From Rhodococcus coprophilus NBRC 100603 (GTDB lineage Bacteria; Actinomycetota; Actinomycetes; Mycobacteriales; Mycobacteriaceae), in the NCBI RefSeq assembly GCF_001895045.1, contig NZ_BDAM01000009.1:124001-188000 (forward strand): a stretch of 64,000 nt of DNA, read 5' to 3'. Below, piece after piece: positions 1 to 8,705 of the stretch. The notes below the pieces were generated by a model. It made no database searches and was not told where the DNA came from. It was given only the letters and a program-made list of their open reading frames with translations. The translations under genes were made by a program, and so were the position numbers. The first letter of the stretch is position 1, and each line of letters starts with the position of its first letter.

Positions 1-957
1 TTCTTCAGCCGCATCCCCCACGGCGGCGGCGGCGCCTGCGCGCCCGTGCAGCAGGCCGCGATGGCCGTCGCGACCGGTGTCGCCGACGTCGTCGTCGTCT
101 ACCGCGCCTTCAACGAACGCTCCGGTCATCGCTTCGGTTCCGGCCCACCGCCTTTCGCCTACAACTCGAGCACCGACCAGGAGTACCGCAACTGGATCAA
201 CCCCTACGGGTTGCTCACTCCTGCGCAGCAGGAAGCGTTCCTGGCCCGCCGTTACATGCAGCAGTACGGCGCCACCAGCGCCGACTTCGGCCGCGTATCG
301 GTGCTGTCGCGCAAGCACGCCGCCACCAACCCCAAGGCGTGGTTCTACGAGCGGCCCATCACCCTCGACGACCATCAGAACTCGCGGATGCTCGCCGACC
401 CGCTGCGTCTGCTGGACTGCTGCCAGGAGAGCGACGGCGGGCAGGCCCTGGTGATCGTGAGCACCGAACGCGCACGCACCCTTCCGCATCCCCCGGCCGT
501 CATCACCGGCGCCGCACAGGGTGTGGGACCGCAGCAGATCTCGATGAGCAGTTACTACCGTGACGACATCGACGTGATGCCAGAGGTCGAACTCGTCGCC
601 AAGCAGATGTGGGCGCAGACCGGCTTCGGGCCGGAAGGAATCGACGCAGCGATTCTCTACGACGCGTTCACTCCCATGGTGCTGCTCCAGTTGGAGGAGT
701 ACGGCTTCTGTGGCCGGGGCGAAGCAAAAGACTTCGTCGCCGAAGGCAACCTCGAGGTGGACGGCCGCCTGCCGGTCAACACCCACGGCGGTCAGCTCGG
801 CGAAGGTTACATCCACGGCGTCAACGGAATCGCCGAAGGCGTCCGGCTCGTGCGCGGCACCTCGGTGAACCAGCCCGCCAAGACGCTGGACAACGTCCTC
901 GTCACGGGCGGTTCACCGGTTCCGCACAGCGCGATCGTGCTGTCCGCGGATCGCTGA
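1..957 (+). CDS. Lipid-transfer/thiolase-like protein (SCP2-thiolase family), 5' truncated by window edge
   Basis: The frame is open from base 1, so the true start lies upstream; 318 codons are visible. The segment begins with a Gly-rich stretch carrying the thiolase nucleophile position (Cys at visible residue 13, bases 37-39) and ends with an HGGQLGEGYIHG motif typical of the Ltp-type thiolase-like proteins of steroid side-chain degradation rather than of ordinary FadA thiolases. Members cleave or retro-aldol-cleave steroid side-chain CoA thioesters, often with a DUF35 partner, which is not visible here. Only 37 nt separate it from the FadE pair downstream, so the three probably form one side-chain operon. 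The family is clear; which Ltp paralogue it is cannot be decided from the C-terminal part alone. Confidence 0.8.
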   Translation, partial: FFSRIPHGGGGACAPVQQAAMAVATGVADVVVVYRAFNERSGHRFGSGPPPFAYNSSTDQEYRNWINPYGLLTPAQQEAFLARRYMQQYGATSADFGRVSVLSRKHAATNPKAWFYERPITLDDHQNSRMLADPLRLLDCCQESDGGQALVIVSTERARTLPHPPAVITGAAQGVGPQQISMSSYYRDDIDVMPEVELVAKQMWAQTGFGPEGIDAAILYDAFTPMVLLQLEEYGFCGRGEAKDFVAEGNLEVDGRLPVNTHGGQLGEGYIHGVNGIAEGVRLVRGTSVNQPAKTLDNVLVTGGSPVPHSAIVLSADR

Positions 958-994
958 TCCGTCCACGCCACCCGACCACTTCTCAGGAGACCAC

Positions 995-2239
995 ATGCAT
1001 CCCGAGCTGTCCGACAAGTCACGGCGGCTACGCACCGAACTGCGGGAGTACTTCGCCCGCATCATCAACGACGAGGATCGCCGTGCCCTGGTAGACCAGA
1101 CGGAAGGCGGTCCGGTCTTCGACCGGATCTACCGTCAGATGGGCAGCGACGGCTGGCTGGGTCTGGGCTGGCCGGAGGAGTACGGCGGCCGCGGAGAGGA
1201 CCCCGAGGCTCTCTACGTCTTCTACGACGAGACGATCCGCGCCGGAGCCCCGGTCTCTCTCGTCACGCTCAACACCGTGGCGCCTGCCCTGATGAAGTAC
1301 GGGACGCAGGAGCAGAAGGACTTCTTCCTTCCGAAGATCCTCACCGGTGAACTGAAGTTCGCGATCGGATACACCGAGCCCGGTGCCGGGACCGACCTTG
1401 CCGCGCTCCAGACCCGCGCACGCATCGACGGCGACGAACTCGTGATCAACGGCAACAAGCTGTTCACCAGTTCCGCGATCTTCGCCGACTGGATCTGGCT
1501 CGCCGTCCGCACCGACACCGAGGCGCCCCGTCACAAGGGGATCTCGGTCGTGCTGGTACCCACGACTTCTCCCGGTTTCTCGGCCACCGAGATCAAGACC
1601 GTCGGCGGCATCAGCACCGCAGTCACGTACTACGAAGACATCCGGGTGCCGCAGAGCAACGTCGTCGGCGGACTGAACCAGGGCTGGACGCTGATCACCA
1701 GCCAGCTCAATCACGAGCGGGTCGCCCTGGCAGCACGCGGCGGTATCGCCAACCAGATGTACGACGAAGTGCTCGCATGGACCAAGCAGGAGCCCGTCGG
1801 ACCCGGCGTGCTGTACGACGTGCCGTGGGTCCGCAAGACCCTGGCGGAGGTCTACGCACTGTTGTCCGCCGCAGATCTCGTGAACCTGCGTCTCGTGTCG
1901 GACATCGCCGCCAACACTCTCGGCGGCGGCGACTCCGCGGCAGCGAAGATCTTCGGGACCGAAGGCGTCGTCACCGCATACGGCATGTTGCAGGAAGTGC
2001 TCGGTGCTCGCGGACTGCTGCGCCCGGGCAGCCACGGTGCGGTGATCGAAGGCCGCGTCGAATCGCTCGCTCGCCGCGCACAGAACAACACCTTCGGCGG
2101 AGGCACCAACGAGGTTCTCCGCGAGATCGTCGCGGCGAAGACACTCGGTATGACCCTCGGCGCCCGGAGGCGCCCCGACGCGAAAGCGCCGGAGCCGGCA
2201 GCAACAACGGCCGCGAAGCCGTCAGAGACGAGGAGCTGA
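995..2239 (+). CDS. Acyl-CoA dehydrogenase, FadE26-like (ChsE4-type) subunit
   Basis: A 414-residue flavin-dependent acyl-CoA dehydrogenase. It has the substrate/FAD loop YTEPGAGTDLA near residue 130 and the C-terminal TFGGGTNEVLREI segment of the FAD-binding subunit. The sequence resembles M. tuberculosis FadE26, which pairs with FadE27 as an alpha2beta2 enzyme (ChsE4-ChsE5) that desaturates steroid side-chain CoA esters. The ATG is preceded by CAGGAG at good spacing. The next gene starts one base after this stop and encodes the other half-type subunit, so a heteromer is very likely. Assignment to steroid side chains rests on family resemblance and context. Confidence 0.85.
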   Translation: MHPELSDKSRRLRTELREYFARIINDEDRRALVDQTEGGPVFDRIYRQMGSDGWLGLGWPEEYGGRGEDPEALYVFYDETIRAGAPVSLVTLNTVAPALMKYGTQEQKDFFLPKILTGELKFAIGYTEPGAGTDLAALQTRARIDGDELVINGNKLFTSSAIFADWIWLAVRTDTEAPRHKGISVVLVPTTSPGFSATEIKTVGGISTAVTYYEDIRVPQSNVVGGLNQGWTLITSQLNHERVALAARGGIANQMYDEVLAWTKQEPVGPGVLYDVPWVRKTLAEVYALLSAADLVNLRLVSDIAANTLGGGDSAAAKIFGTEGVVTAYGMLQEVLGARGLLRPGSHGAVIEGRVESLARRAQNNTFGGGTNEVLREIVAAKTLGMTLGARRRPDAKAPEPAATTAAKPSETRS

Positions 2240-2240
2240 C

Positions 2241-3371
2241 ATGGAATTCGAGCTCGATGACGACCTGATCGCAGTCGAGGACCTCGCTGCGCAGGTCTTC
2301 GGCGCACTGGCGACGGTCGAGCGGGTCGTGGCGGTCGAACGGACCGAGGGCGGCTTCGACGCCACTCTCTGGAAGGCACTCGGTGACTCCGGTCTGCTCG
2401 GCCTCTCCCTGCCCGAATCCGCCGGTGGTGCGGGAATGGGCATGCTCGGCCTCACGACGATCCTGCAGCAGCAGGGCCGTCGCGTCGCCCCGGTACCGGT
2501 GTGGTCCGTCGTCGCCGGAGCGGCCCTTCCGCTCGCACAGTTCGGCTCCCCCGACCAGGTGGAGCGTTACGTCGCCGGCATCGTCGAGGGATCGCTCGTT
2601 CTCACCGGCGCCTTCGACAGCCACCCCGGTGAGAGCGCCGCGTTGACGGCGATCCGCAAGGGCGACGACCTGGTGGTCAGCGGCGAGATCCCCTCCGTGC
2701 CGTGGGCCCCCGACGCGGCCGGAGTACTTGTCCCCGTGCTGTGCGACGACGAGTCCGTCGCCGTGGTCGTCGCATCGGCGAACGCTGCCGGCGTGACGGT
2801 GACACCCGTGTCCGTGACCGGGCAGGGTGCCGACGCGGCGGTTCGCTTCGAGGACGTCGTGATCGCCGCCGCGGACGTGCTCCCCGGTGACGGCGCCGAG
2901 ATCGCCGCATGGACCCGCCGTCGGCTCCGTCTGGCCGTCGCAGCACTCCAACTCGGCGTCTGTGAGGAATCGCTGCGGATGACCGCGGCGTACACCTCCG
3001 AGCGCATGCAGTTCGGGCGACCGCTGTCGACGAACCAGGCCGTCGCGGTACGCGCGGCAGACGCCTACATCGACACCGAAGCGATCCGGCTCACGATGCG
3101 CCGGGCAGCGTGGCTGATCGACAACGGACGCGAAGACGAAGCGGACGCCGCAGTGCTCGTCGCGAAGTGGTGGGCGGCCCGCGGTGGCATCCGTGTCGGG
3201 CTCACCGCGCAGCACCTGCACGGCGGTATCGGCGCCGACATCGACTACCCCATCCACCGTTACTTCCTGTGGGGCCGCCAGTTGTCGTTCACGCTCGGCG
3301 GCGCGGACGCAAGCGCCGCCGCTCTCGGCGACCTCCTCGACACCGCGCCCCCGATCGGGGCCGCAGGATAG
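2241..3371 (+). CDS. Acyl-CoA dehydrogenase, FadE27-like (ChsE5-type) subunit
   Basis: A 376-residue acyl-CoA dehydrogenase fold protein. The C-terminal HLHGGIGADIDYPIHRYFLW segment is characteristic of the beta-type subunits (FadE27, FadE28) of steroid side-chain dehydrogenases. It begins one base after the FadE26-like stop, and the ATG is preceded by GAGGAGCTGAC inside the upstream gene, indicating translational coupling. Known members are inactive alone and complete the active sites of their partner. The open reading frame ends in a hairpin shared with the convergent TetR gene. Confidence 0.85.
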   Translation: MEFELDDDLIAVEDLAAQVFGALATVERVVAVERTEGGFDATLWKALGDSGLLGLSLPESAGGAGMGMLGLTTILQQQGRRVAPVPVWSVVAGAALPLAQFGSPDQVERYVAGIVEGSLVLTGAFDSHPGESAALTAIRKGDDLVVSGEIPSVPWAPDAAGVLVPVLCDDESVAVVVASANAAGVTVTPVSVTGQGADAAVRFEDVVIAAADVLPGDGAEIAAWTRRRLRLAVAALQLGVCEESLRMTAAYTSERMQFGRPLSTNQAVAVRAADAYIDTEAIRLTMRRAAWLIDNGREDEADAAVLVAKWWAARGGIRVGLTAQHLHGGIGADIDYPIHRYFLWGRQLSFTLGGADASAAALGDLLDTAPPIGAAG

Positions 3372-3388
3372 GGGTCACCGGCAGACTC

Positions 3389-3428
3389 GAAGCCCCGCTC
3401 ACCGCCTCCGTGCGGCGGGCGGGGCTTC
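3389..3428. terminator. Bidirectional hairpin between fadE27-like gene and tetR
   Basis: A 10-bp GC-rich stem (GAAGCCCCGC pairing with GCGGGGCTTC) with a further paired inner segment lies 17 bases after the fadE stop and overlaps the 3' end of the convergent TetR gene. It probably terminates both. Confidence 0.6.
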
Positions 3429-4028
3429 GTTCATGTGCGCGAGGAGCAGGTCGCAGGCGCGCAGGATGTCGGCCTCGGTCTCCTCGAGCGAGGCCCTGCC
3501 GTTCAGGAACACCAGGATCAGCCCGAACCAGACCATCGACAGGAGACGCACCGCATCGCGGTCTCTGTCCGTGGGACGGTCGATGCCGCCCTGAGCGAAG
3601 AGCATCCGGTGGAAGTGGCGGTCGACCTCGACCGAATCGGGTACCGCCGCGGCGGACGCCGTGCTGTTGGACACCAGCATGGCGGCAGCGAGTCGCGGCC
3701 GCGCGACGATCCTGCGGGTCATGACGACGAGCGCGTCGCAGATCGCCTGTGTCGGGCTCGTGCCCGGCTCCCGGCGAGGCAGCCGGTCCGACGCCCGGAC
3801 GAGCTGGTTCAGCAGCAACGCGACGAAAAGATGCGTCTTCGACGGGAAGTATCGGTACAGCGTGCCGATAGCGACGCCCGCATCCTTTGCGACCTCCGCC
3901 ATCTGGACCCTGGCGAGTTCGTGTTCGGACCCGAGGCGCGCGGCAGCGGCAAGAATGCGCTCCTGCCGTTCGCGCTGCCCTTCCGACGTCGGTTCGGCGC
4001 CCTCCCGCGCCTTGGCGATCCTCGGCAT
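3399..4028 (-). CDS. TetR-family regulator, KstR-like paralogue
   Basis: A 209-residue TetR protein starting at the ATG whose product begins MPRIAKAREG; a longer frame runs upstream without similarity. The helix-turn-helix AGVAIGTLYRYFPSKTHLF lies at about residues 47-65 and closely resembles the DNA-recognition region of KstR. The C-terminal ligand domain is more divergent. It lies between the FadE pair and the divergent hsaB-like gene. A perfect 7-bp-arm inverted repeat lies 17 bases before its start and differs from KstR boxes, so it may be autoregulated through a different operator. The ligand cannot be read from the sequence. Confidence 0.85.
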   Translation of the reverse strand: MPRIAKAREGAEPTSEGQRERQERILAAAARLGSEHELARVQMAEVAKDAGVAIGTLYRYFPSKTHLFVALLLNQLVRASDRLPRREPGTSPTQAICDALVVMTRRIVARPRLAAAMLVSNSTASAAAVPDSVEVDRHFHRMLFAQGGIDRPTDRDRDAVRLLSMVWFGLILVFLNGRASLEETEADILRACDLLLAHMNEAPPAARRR

Positions 4029-4044
4029 TCCGGCCCCCTTCGTG

Positions 4045-4063
4045 CAATTCGACGTGCGAATTG
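4045..4063. promoter_or_regulatory. Probable TetR operator (7-5-7 inverted repeat)
   Basis: CAATTCG-ACGTG-CGAATTG is a perfect 7-bp inverted repeat with a 5-bp centre, just upstream of the TetR start and in the divergent promoter with the hsaB-like gene. Placement suggests autoregulation. I found no second copy in the window. Confidence 0.65.
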
Positions 4064-4125
4064 TCCCACCACGCCCGACCCGCTTCAGGGCGGCCGCATC
4101 AGGATCGCCCGGAGCGAGGGCGTCG

Positions 4126-4140
4126 TCTCGATCAGTGGGA
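4126..4140. promoter_or_regulatory. Set 1 palindrome, tetR/hsaB promoter
   Basis: Read on the minus strand the site is TCCCACTGATCGAGA, matching 12 of 15 positions of the set 1 palindrome TCCCGCTGGTCGGGA. It lies about 155 bp upstream of the hsaB-like start, so assignment is weaker than at sites nearer a gene. Confidence 0.5.
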
Positions 4141-4295
4141 GTAGTGCGACGTCGCGAAGGTAGTCGGCGCAATCAGGCGGGAACGTCCGCTGAGCGAGAA
4201 TCCGTTCGGGCGTGGCGGAGGTCACCCATACGCTCGGATTCGTGGACGTCGCCCGGACAGGAGGCGACCCGGTATTTCGAATCGGAGTGAGGCAC

Positions 4296-4814
4296 ATGCA
4301 GATTCAGTCACTGCCCCAGGAACTTGGTATCTCACCCGCCGAACAGCCCACTCCGGACGAGATGCGCAGGGCGATGGGACGTTTCGCGTCGGGAGTCACC
4401 GTGGTGACCGGACTCGACGACGACGGCCCTGTCGGTTTCGCATGCCAGTCGTTCGCGTCGGTATCGCTCGAGCCGCCGCTGGTGCTGTTCTGTGCGGATC
4501 ATCGTGGGCGGGCCTGGCCCCGGATCCGCCGTGCCGGCTGGTTCACCGTGAACGTTCTCGGTGCGGAGCAGACCGACCTCTGCGGACGGTTCGGTTCGAG
4601 CAGGGGCCTGAAGTTCGACGGACTCGACTGGGAATTGTCCCGGTGGGGAACACCCACCTTGCCGGGCGTGCTCATGCGGGTCCACGCCGAGATCCACGAC
4701 GTGCATGTCGCTGGTGACCACGACATCGTCGTCGGGCGCGTCGCCGAACTGGAGTGCCCCGCCGAGGACCGTCCGATGGTCTTCTACCGCGGCGCTTTCG
4801 GTCTCGACGGCTGA
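4296..4814 (+). CDS. HsaB-like flavin reductase (set 1)
   Basis: A 172-residue flavin reductase of the HpaC/HsaB type, with GRFASGVTVVTG near residue 30, GFACQSFASVSLEPPLVLF in the FMN-binding region and a C-terminal FYRGAFG. I chose the internal ATG (product MQIQSLPQEL) because GGAGTGAGG sits just before it. HsaB supplies reduced flavin to the HsaA oxygenase that hydroxylates the phenolic seco-steroid 3-HSA. It is clearly more diverged than the canonical hsaB at 57.9 kb. It is set apart from, and divergent to, the other set 1 hsa genes, unlike the usual hsaADCB order. Confidence 0.8.
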   Translation: MQIQSLPQELGISPAEQPTPDEMRRAMGRFASGVTVVTGLDDDGPVGFACQSFASVSLEPPLVLFCADHRGRAWPRIRRAGWFTVNVLGAEQTDLCGRFGSSRGLKFDGLDWELSRWGTPTLPGVLMRVHAEIHDVHVAGDHDIVVGRVAELECPAEDRPMVFYRGAFGLDG

Positions 4815-4828
4815 TCTGCCGTCGAGAC
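4801..4828. terminator. Hairpin at the end of hsaB-like gene
   Basis: GTCTCGACGG pairs with CCGTCGAGAC across 8 bases, overlapping the stop codon of the hsaB-like gene. A second hairpin follows at once; together they separate two convergent genes. Confidence 0.5.
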
Positions 4829-4830
4829 CT

Positions 4831-4856
4831 GCCGCTGCCGGTCAGCCGGCAGCGGC
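4831..4856. terminator. Hairpin between convergent hsaB-like and flavoprotein genes
   Basis: An 11-bp stem (GCCGCTGCCGG with CCGGCAGCGGC, 4-base loop) overlaps the 3' end of the minus-strand flavoprotein gene and lies 17 bases after the hsaB-like stop. Probable bidirectional terminator. Confidence 0.6.
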
Positions 4857-6308
4857 GCGTATTCCCGCCCGGCGTCCGAAGAAGCTCCCGTCTCCGAGCG
4901 AGATCCCGCTGCAGTAACCGCCCGCGGACAACCCGGACGTGCATCGGCCCGCCGCGTACAGGCCCGGAATCGGGTCGCCGTCGACGTGGAGGACCTCGGA
5001 GTGCACCGACGTCCGCAGGCCGCCCAACGTGAAACCACCCGTCATTCCGCGCAGATCGATCGCAGCGATCGGCGACCCGATCGGTTTCACCCATTCGGAC
5101 TTCTTACCGAGTACGGGATCGGCGCCGTCGGCGGCGTGCCGGTTGTAGAGCTCCACCGTCGAGGTCAGGCTTCCCTCGGGTAGACCCATCTCCGCTTCGA
5201 GTTCGGCGACGCTCTCGCACACCCACGTGGGCTGCCTGCGCAGCTGCGGGCTCGAGCTCGGCGCGGCCATCCCCTCCTCGTAGGCGTCCTCGTCGAGGAC
5301 GAGGAACGCCTGGTTGTCGTTCTGGTACATCGTGAGGTGGCCGATCCGGCCGGGGTAGGTGTCCTCGGGGACGTACCGCTGGCCGCGTCCGTTGACGAGG
5401 ATGCCGCGCGCGATCAGTTGCGGGTCGCAGAAGAACGCCACCTCGCACGCATCCATGTGCGCCAGTCCCGCACCGAGCGCCTGCGCCATGAGGATTGCGC
5501 GGCCGTCGTGTTCCTCGACCGTCGCGGCTGGCCGCTTGTAGAGACGCGGCGCGTATGCCTGCATCATCTCGTCGTTGTAGGCGAACGAACCTGTCGCGAG
5601 CACCACGCCGCCGCGGGCACGGACGGTGATCTCCTTGCCGAACCGGGTGGCCGACACGCCGACGACACGTCCGGTGTGGTCGGTGACCAGACGCTGCACG
5701 CGGATGTCGGACTCGACGCGGACACCGAGGTCGTCCGCCTTCGCGAGGAGCGTGGTCATCAGTACGTGCCCGGCTCCCTGCTCGCCGTTACGCGGCATCG
5801 GGACCTGCGCGAGGTGGCCGCGCGGTGCCGGCGGCACGAGCGTGTGGAACGGTGCGGCGTTCTCTCCCCCGCTGTACATGAGCGAGTCGTCGACGGGGCA
5901 TTCCCATCCGGGCTGGGACCAGAAGCTCTCCTTGTACTGCACGCCGCACGCTTCGAGCCACTCGAAGTGCTGCACGCTGCCCTCGCAGTAGACGTCCAGC
6001 TTGTCCTCGTCGACGCCCGGCCCGAGCGCCTCGGCGAGAAAGGTCTTCATGTTCTCGGGGGTGTCGTCGAATCCGCATGCCTTCTGCACGCGGGTGCCGC
6101 CACCGAGGTAGACGATGCCCCCGGACAATGCGGCGGCTCCGCCGCCACCGCTGGTGCGTTCGAGTACCAGGACGTCGGCGCCGCTCTCGGCAGCACCGAT
6201 GGCCGCGGACACCCCGGCGATGCCGAAGCCCGCGATCACGACATCCGCCTCGAAGTCCCAGGTGTCGACGGCATCGGCGGATATCGGACGAATCGGTGAA
6301 CTACTCAT
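4842..6308 (-). CDS. FAD-dependent 3-ketosteroid dehydrogenase-like flavoprotein (Kst4D/KstD family)
   Basis: A 488-residue FAD_binding_2 flavoprotein. The dinucleotide-binding motif GFGIAGVSAAIGAAESGADV is near residues 26-45, followed by a Gly-rich GGGAAALSGG, and the C-terminus has GLYAAGRCTSGLSAGGY and SLGDGSFFGRRAG. That C-terminal pattern looks to me more like the 3-keto-5-alpha-steroid delta-4 dehydrogenase group than true delta-1 KstD, so a delta-4 role is suggested, not proven. The ATG was chosen for an AAGGGG ribosome site 8 bases upstream; an in-frame GTG lies two codons earlier. It is last in the hsaD-hsaA-hsaC-hsaA direction but has its own promoter-distance gap with a perfect set 1 palindrome. 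Confidence 0.75.
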   Translation of the reverse strand: MSSSPIRPISADAVDTWDFEADVVIAGFGIAGVSAAIGAAESGADVLVLERTSGGGGAAALSGGIVYLGGGTRVQKACGFDDTPENMKTFLAEALGPGVDEDKLDVYCEGSVQHFEWLEACGVQYKESFWSQPGWECPVDDSLMYSGGENAAPFHTLVPPAPRGHLAQVPMPRNGEQGAGHVLMTTLLAKADDLGVRVESDIRVQRLVTDHTGRVVGVSATRFGKEITVRARGGVVLATGSFAYNDEMMQAYAPRLYKRPAATVEEHDGRAILMAQALGAGLAHMDACEVAFFCDPQLIARGILVNGRGQRYVPEDTYPGRIGHLTMYQNDNQAFLVLDEDAYEEGMAAPSSSPQLRRQPTWVCESVAELEAEMGLPEGSLTSTVELYNRHAADGADPVLGKKSEWVKPIGSPIAAIDLRGMTGGFTLGGLRTSVHSEVLHVDGDPIPGLYAAGRCTSGLSAGGYCSGISLGDGSFFGRRAGIRAAAG

Positions 6309-6386
6309 GGGCACAGCCCCTTCCGCGTCACGGCCCAGTGGTCTCCCCCGGACCGTAAGCCGACTCCGGCCGATCGACCGCGAACA

Positions 6387-6401
6387 TCCCGCTGGTCGGG
6401 A
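6387..6401. promoter_or_regulatory. Set 1 palindrome, perfect copy before the flavoprotein gene
   Basis: TCCCGCTGGTCGGGA (flanked by A and T, extending the arms to 6 bp) lies 79 bp upstream of the flavoprotein start. Its exact reverse complement occurs at 20821-20835 before the FadD17-like ligase. Confidence 0.7.
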
Positions 6402-6496
6402 TCATCGACCCGCAAAGCACCCCTCGCGCTTGCGTGGGTGCGCGGGTACTACGCGAAGACCGATTCGAAGCTCACCGATTCTGCCGTGGGTGAGAG

Positions 6497-7666
6497 CTAG
6501 ACGAGGTTGTCCTCGACGGGCAACCCGAAGGCGTTCTTGCCGTAGAGGGCGAAGGCGCGTTCCGGCTCGTTGGCGACGTGCATGCTCCCCGCATGCGCGT
6601 CGCGCCACGCGCGCTCCACGACGTTTCCGAGGAACAACGACGCGCCCCCGGCAGTTTTGAACAGCAGGTCGATCGCTTCGACCGCGCGTTCGGTGGCACG
6701 CACCTGATCGCGCCTCGTTCGCAGGCGCAGCGACAACGGGATGTCCTCTCCCGCCTTCGCAAGTGCCCACAGGTCACGCATGTTGCGCTCCAACTGGAGG
6801 TTTGCCGCGTCGATCTCCGACGACGCGCGCCCCACCGCAACCTGTGCGAAGGGATCGTCGACGAAGCGTCCGCCACCCAGGCTCAGTCGCACCCGCTCCC
6901 GCATCGCCGCCAGGTACTCGCCGTAACAGCCCTCGACTACGCCCACGACGGGCACGGCAACGGTGGTCGCGAAGAGCGACGCGAACGGGAGGCGATAGAG
7001 CGGCCCGGTGTTGACCTTCTGGCCGGGTCCCCGCAGATTCGCGGTGTCGAAGTTGCGCACGACCCGGTAGTCGGGGACGAACACGTCCTCGACGGTGATC
7101 TCGTTACTGCTCGTTCCACGCATGCCCACGACGTTCCACACGTCGCGAATGGTGTAGTCGTCCCGGGGAACGAGGGCGGTGACGAAGTCGACCGGCCGGC
7201 CTTCCGCACCGACGACCATCCCACCGAGCAGCGCCCACGACGCGTACTCGCAGCCGGACGAGAACATCCACTTCCCCGACAACCTGTAGCCGCCGCGCGT
7301 CGGCCGGAGCCTGCCTACCGGCGCATACGCAGAGGAAACGAGAGTGGACGCGTCCGCGCCCCAGACATCGGCTTGGGCGCGGTCGTCGAAGAGCGCGAGG
7401 TGCCAGGGATGCACGCCGACGACCGATGCGATCCAGCCCGTCGACCCACAGGCCGCGGACAGCGTCCGCACTACCTCGTAGAACCGCATGGGGTCGGTTT
7501 CGGCTCCGCCGTAGCGCCGTGGCTGGAGCATCCGGAACACACCGGTGGCAACCAGTTCGCGGATCGTGTCGTCGGGAATCCGGCGCGACTCGTCGATGTG
7601 CGCGGCGCGGTCCGCCAGTCGGGGTGCGAGTTCCCGCACCGCGTCGAGTACGTGACAAGGCGTCAT
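6497..7666 (-). CDS. HsaA-like flavin-dependent oxygenase, first set 1 copy
   Basis: A 389-residue protein of the acyl-CoA-dehydrogenase-fold, two-component monooxygenase family. Recognisable HsaA features in order are GVFRMLQPRRYGG (near 42), CGSTGWIASVVGVHPWHLALF (near 73), FSSGCEYASW, DVWNVVGMRGTSSN, the [19 protein letters not shown] helix and the ending NAFGLPVEDNLV. HsaA hydroxylates 3-HSA to the catechol 3,4-DHSA using flavin reduced by HsaB. It is nearer to canonical HsaA than the second copy at 8706. It lies 37 bases after hsaC in the same direction. Confidence 0.85.
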   Translation of the reverse strand: MTPCHVLDAVRELAPRLADRAAHIDESRRIPDDTIRELVATGVFRMLQPRRYGGAETDPMRFYEVVRTLSAACGSTGWIASVVGVHPWHLALFDDRAQADVWGADASTLVSSAYAPVGRLRPTRGGYRLSGKWMFSSGCEYASWALLGGMVVGAEGRPVDFVTALVPRDDYTIRDVWNVVGMRGTSSNEITVEDVFVPDYRVVRNFDTANLRGPGQKVNTGPLYRLPFASLFATTVAVPVVGVVEGCYGEYLAAMRERVRLSLGGGRFVDDPFAQVAVGRASSEIDAANLQLERNMRDLWALAKAGEDIPLSLRLRTRRDQVRATERAVEAIDLLFKTAGGASLFLGNVVERAWRDAHAGSMHVANEPERAFALYGKNAFGLPVEDNLV

Positions 7667-7703
7667 CGAATGTTGTCCTGTCCCGCCACCATCGGTGCCG
7701 GAG

Positions 7704-8627
7704 TCATCGGGACGGCGGAGCGAACGCCGCCAAGGGTTCCGACGCCGACCAGTCGTGGCCCCAGTAGCTGTCCGCCGTGATTTCCTCTGCCGTGTAATAC
7801 GTTTCGTCGACGAGCATGCCTTCGGTACCGAATTCGATATCCCAGCCGCCCGGTGCCCGCACGTAGAACGAGACCATCTTGTCGTTCGTGTGCCGGCCGA
7901 GGGTCGAGGAGATCGAGAAGCCCAGCTTGCCGATCCGGTCGAGTGCCCGGCCCACCGCGTCGATGGTGTCCACCTCGACCATCAGATGGACCAGCCCCGG
8001 ATCGCTCACGGGCGGTGCGGGGCACAGGGCGAGACTGTGGTGCCTGCGGTTCACGCCGAGGAAGCGCACCCGCCGGATCGGGGGCGGCGACGACGGACCG
8101 CCGATCCGCGTCGCCCCGCGGGGCAGGAAACCGAGTACCTCTGTGTAGAACTCGTACGATTCCGCGAAGGCCGCGGAGGGAAGTACGACGTGCCCGAGCC
8201 CCTCCGGCCCGGTGTGGAAACCGGCGCCGAAGGGTGTCACGAGCGGGCTGTGGTCGAGGACCGGGCCGAAGAACACTTCGGTGCGGGTGCCGCCCGGATC
8301 GTCGAAAGCGATGACCTGCTCCGCGTCGCGGTAGGAGGACTCCTCTTCGCTCAGCACGTCCACCCGAATCCCGGCCTTCTCGACGGCCTCCCGGACGCGC
8401 CGCAGCGCGAACTCGTCGCGCACCTCCCAGCCCACCGCCAGAGCGCGGTCGTGCTCGCCCGGAAGCACGATCAGCCGAGCACGACGTTCGTCGAGCCGCA
8501 GGTACAGTCCGTCCGGCTCGGGTCCGGTGCCGACGGCCATACCGAGCCCGTCGACGACGAGTTCACGCCAGCGAGGGACGTCGCGGGTCTGAATCCTCAG
8601 GTAGCCGAGTCCTCGGATATCCGTCAT
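7704..8627 (-). CDS. HsaC-like extradiol catechol dioxygenase (set 1)
   Basis: A 307-residue type I extradiol dioxygenase made of two vicinal-oxygen-chelate domains. The iron ligands are visible as His146 (GLGHVVL), His214 (GLVHLMVEV) and Glu265 (WDIEFG). HHSLAL and GRHTNDKMVSFYV mark the substrate side. HsaC cleaves the catechol ring A of 3,4-DHSA in meta position. GGAAGGAC precedes the ATG. It differs from the canonical copy at 58.5 kb mainly in the N-terminal domain and in a Pro/Ser insertion (SSPPP) near residue 180, which could reflect a different substrate. Confidence 0.88.
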   Translation of the reverse strand: MTDIRGLGYLRIQTRDVPRWRELVVDGLGMAVGTGPEPDGLYLRLDERRARLIVLPGEHDRALAVGWEVRDEFALRRVREAVEKAGIRVDVLSEEESSYRDAEQVIAFDDPGGTRTEVFFGPVLDHSPLVTPFGAGFHTGPEGLGHVVLPSAAFAESYEFYTEVLGFLPRGATRIGGPSSPPPIRRVRFLGVNRRHHSLALCPAPPVSDPGLVHLMVEVDTIDAVGRALDRIGKLGFSISSTLGRHTNDKMVSFYVRAPGGWDIEFGTEGMLVDETYYTAEEITADSYWGHDWSASEPLAAFAPPSR

Positions 8628-8705
8628 GTCCGTCCTTCCGTCCGTCGTGCCGTGCCGTTCGTCGTGCCGGCGTGCTCGCGTGCCGGCGTGTGTGGTGCAG
8701 GTGAG

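Noticed and set aside
3971-4172. Upstream extension of the TetR frame to 4172
   Set aside because: The added residues are low-similarity and would cover the operator palindrome; the ATG at 4028 starts just before the helix-turn-helix.
8628-8705. Short CGTGCCG repeats between hsaC and the second hsaA
   Set aside because: A few irregular copies in a short GC-rich gap; no regular spacing, so neither a CRISPR nor a meaningful tandem repeat.
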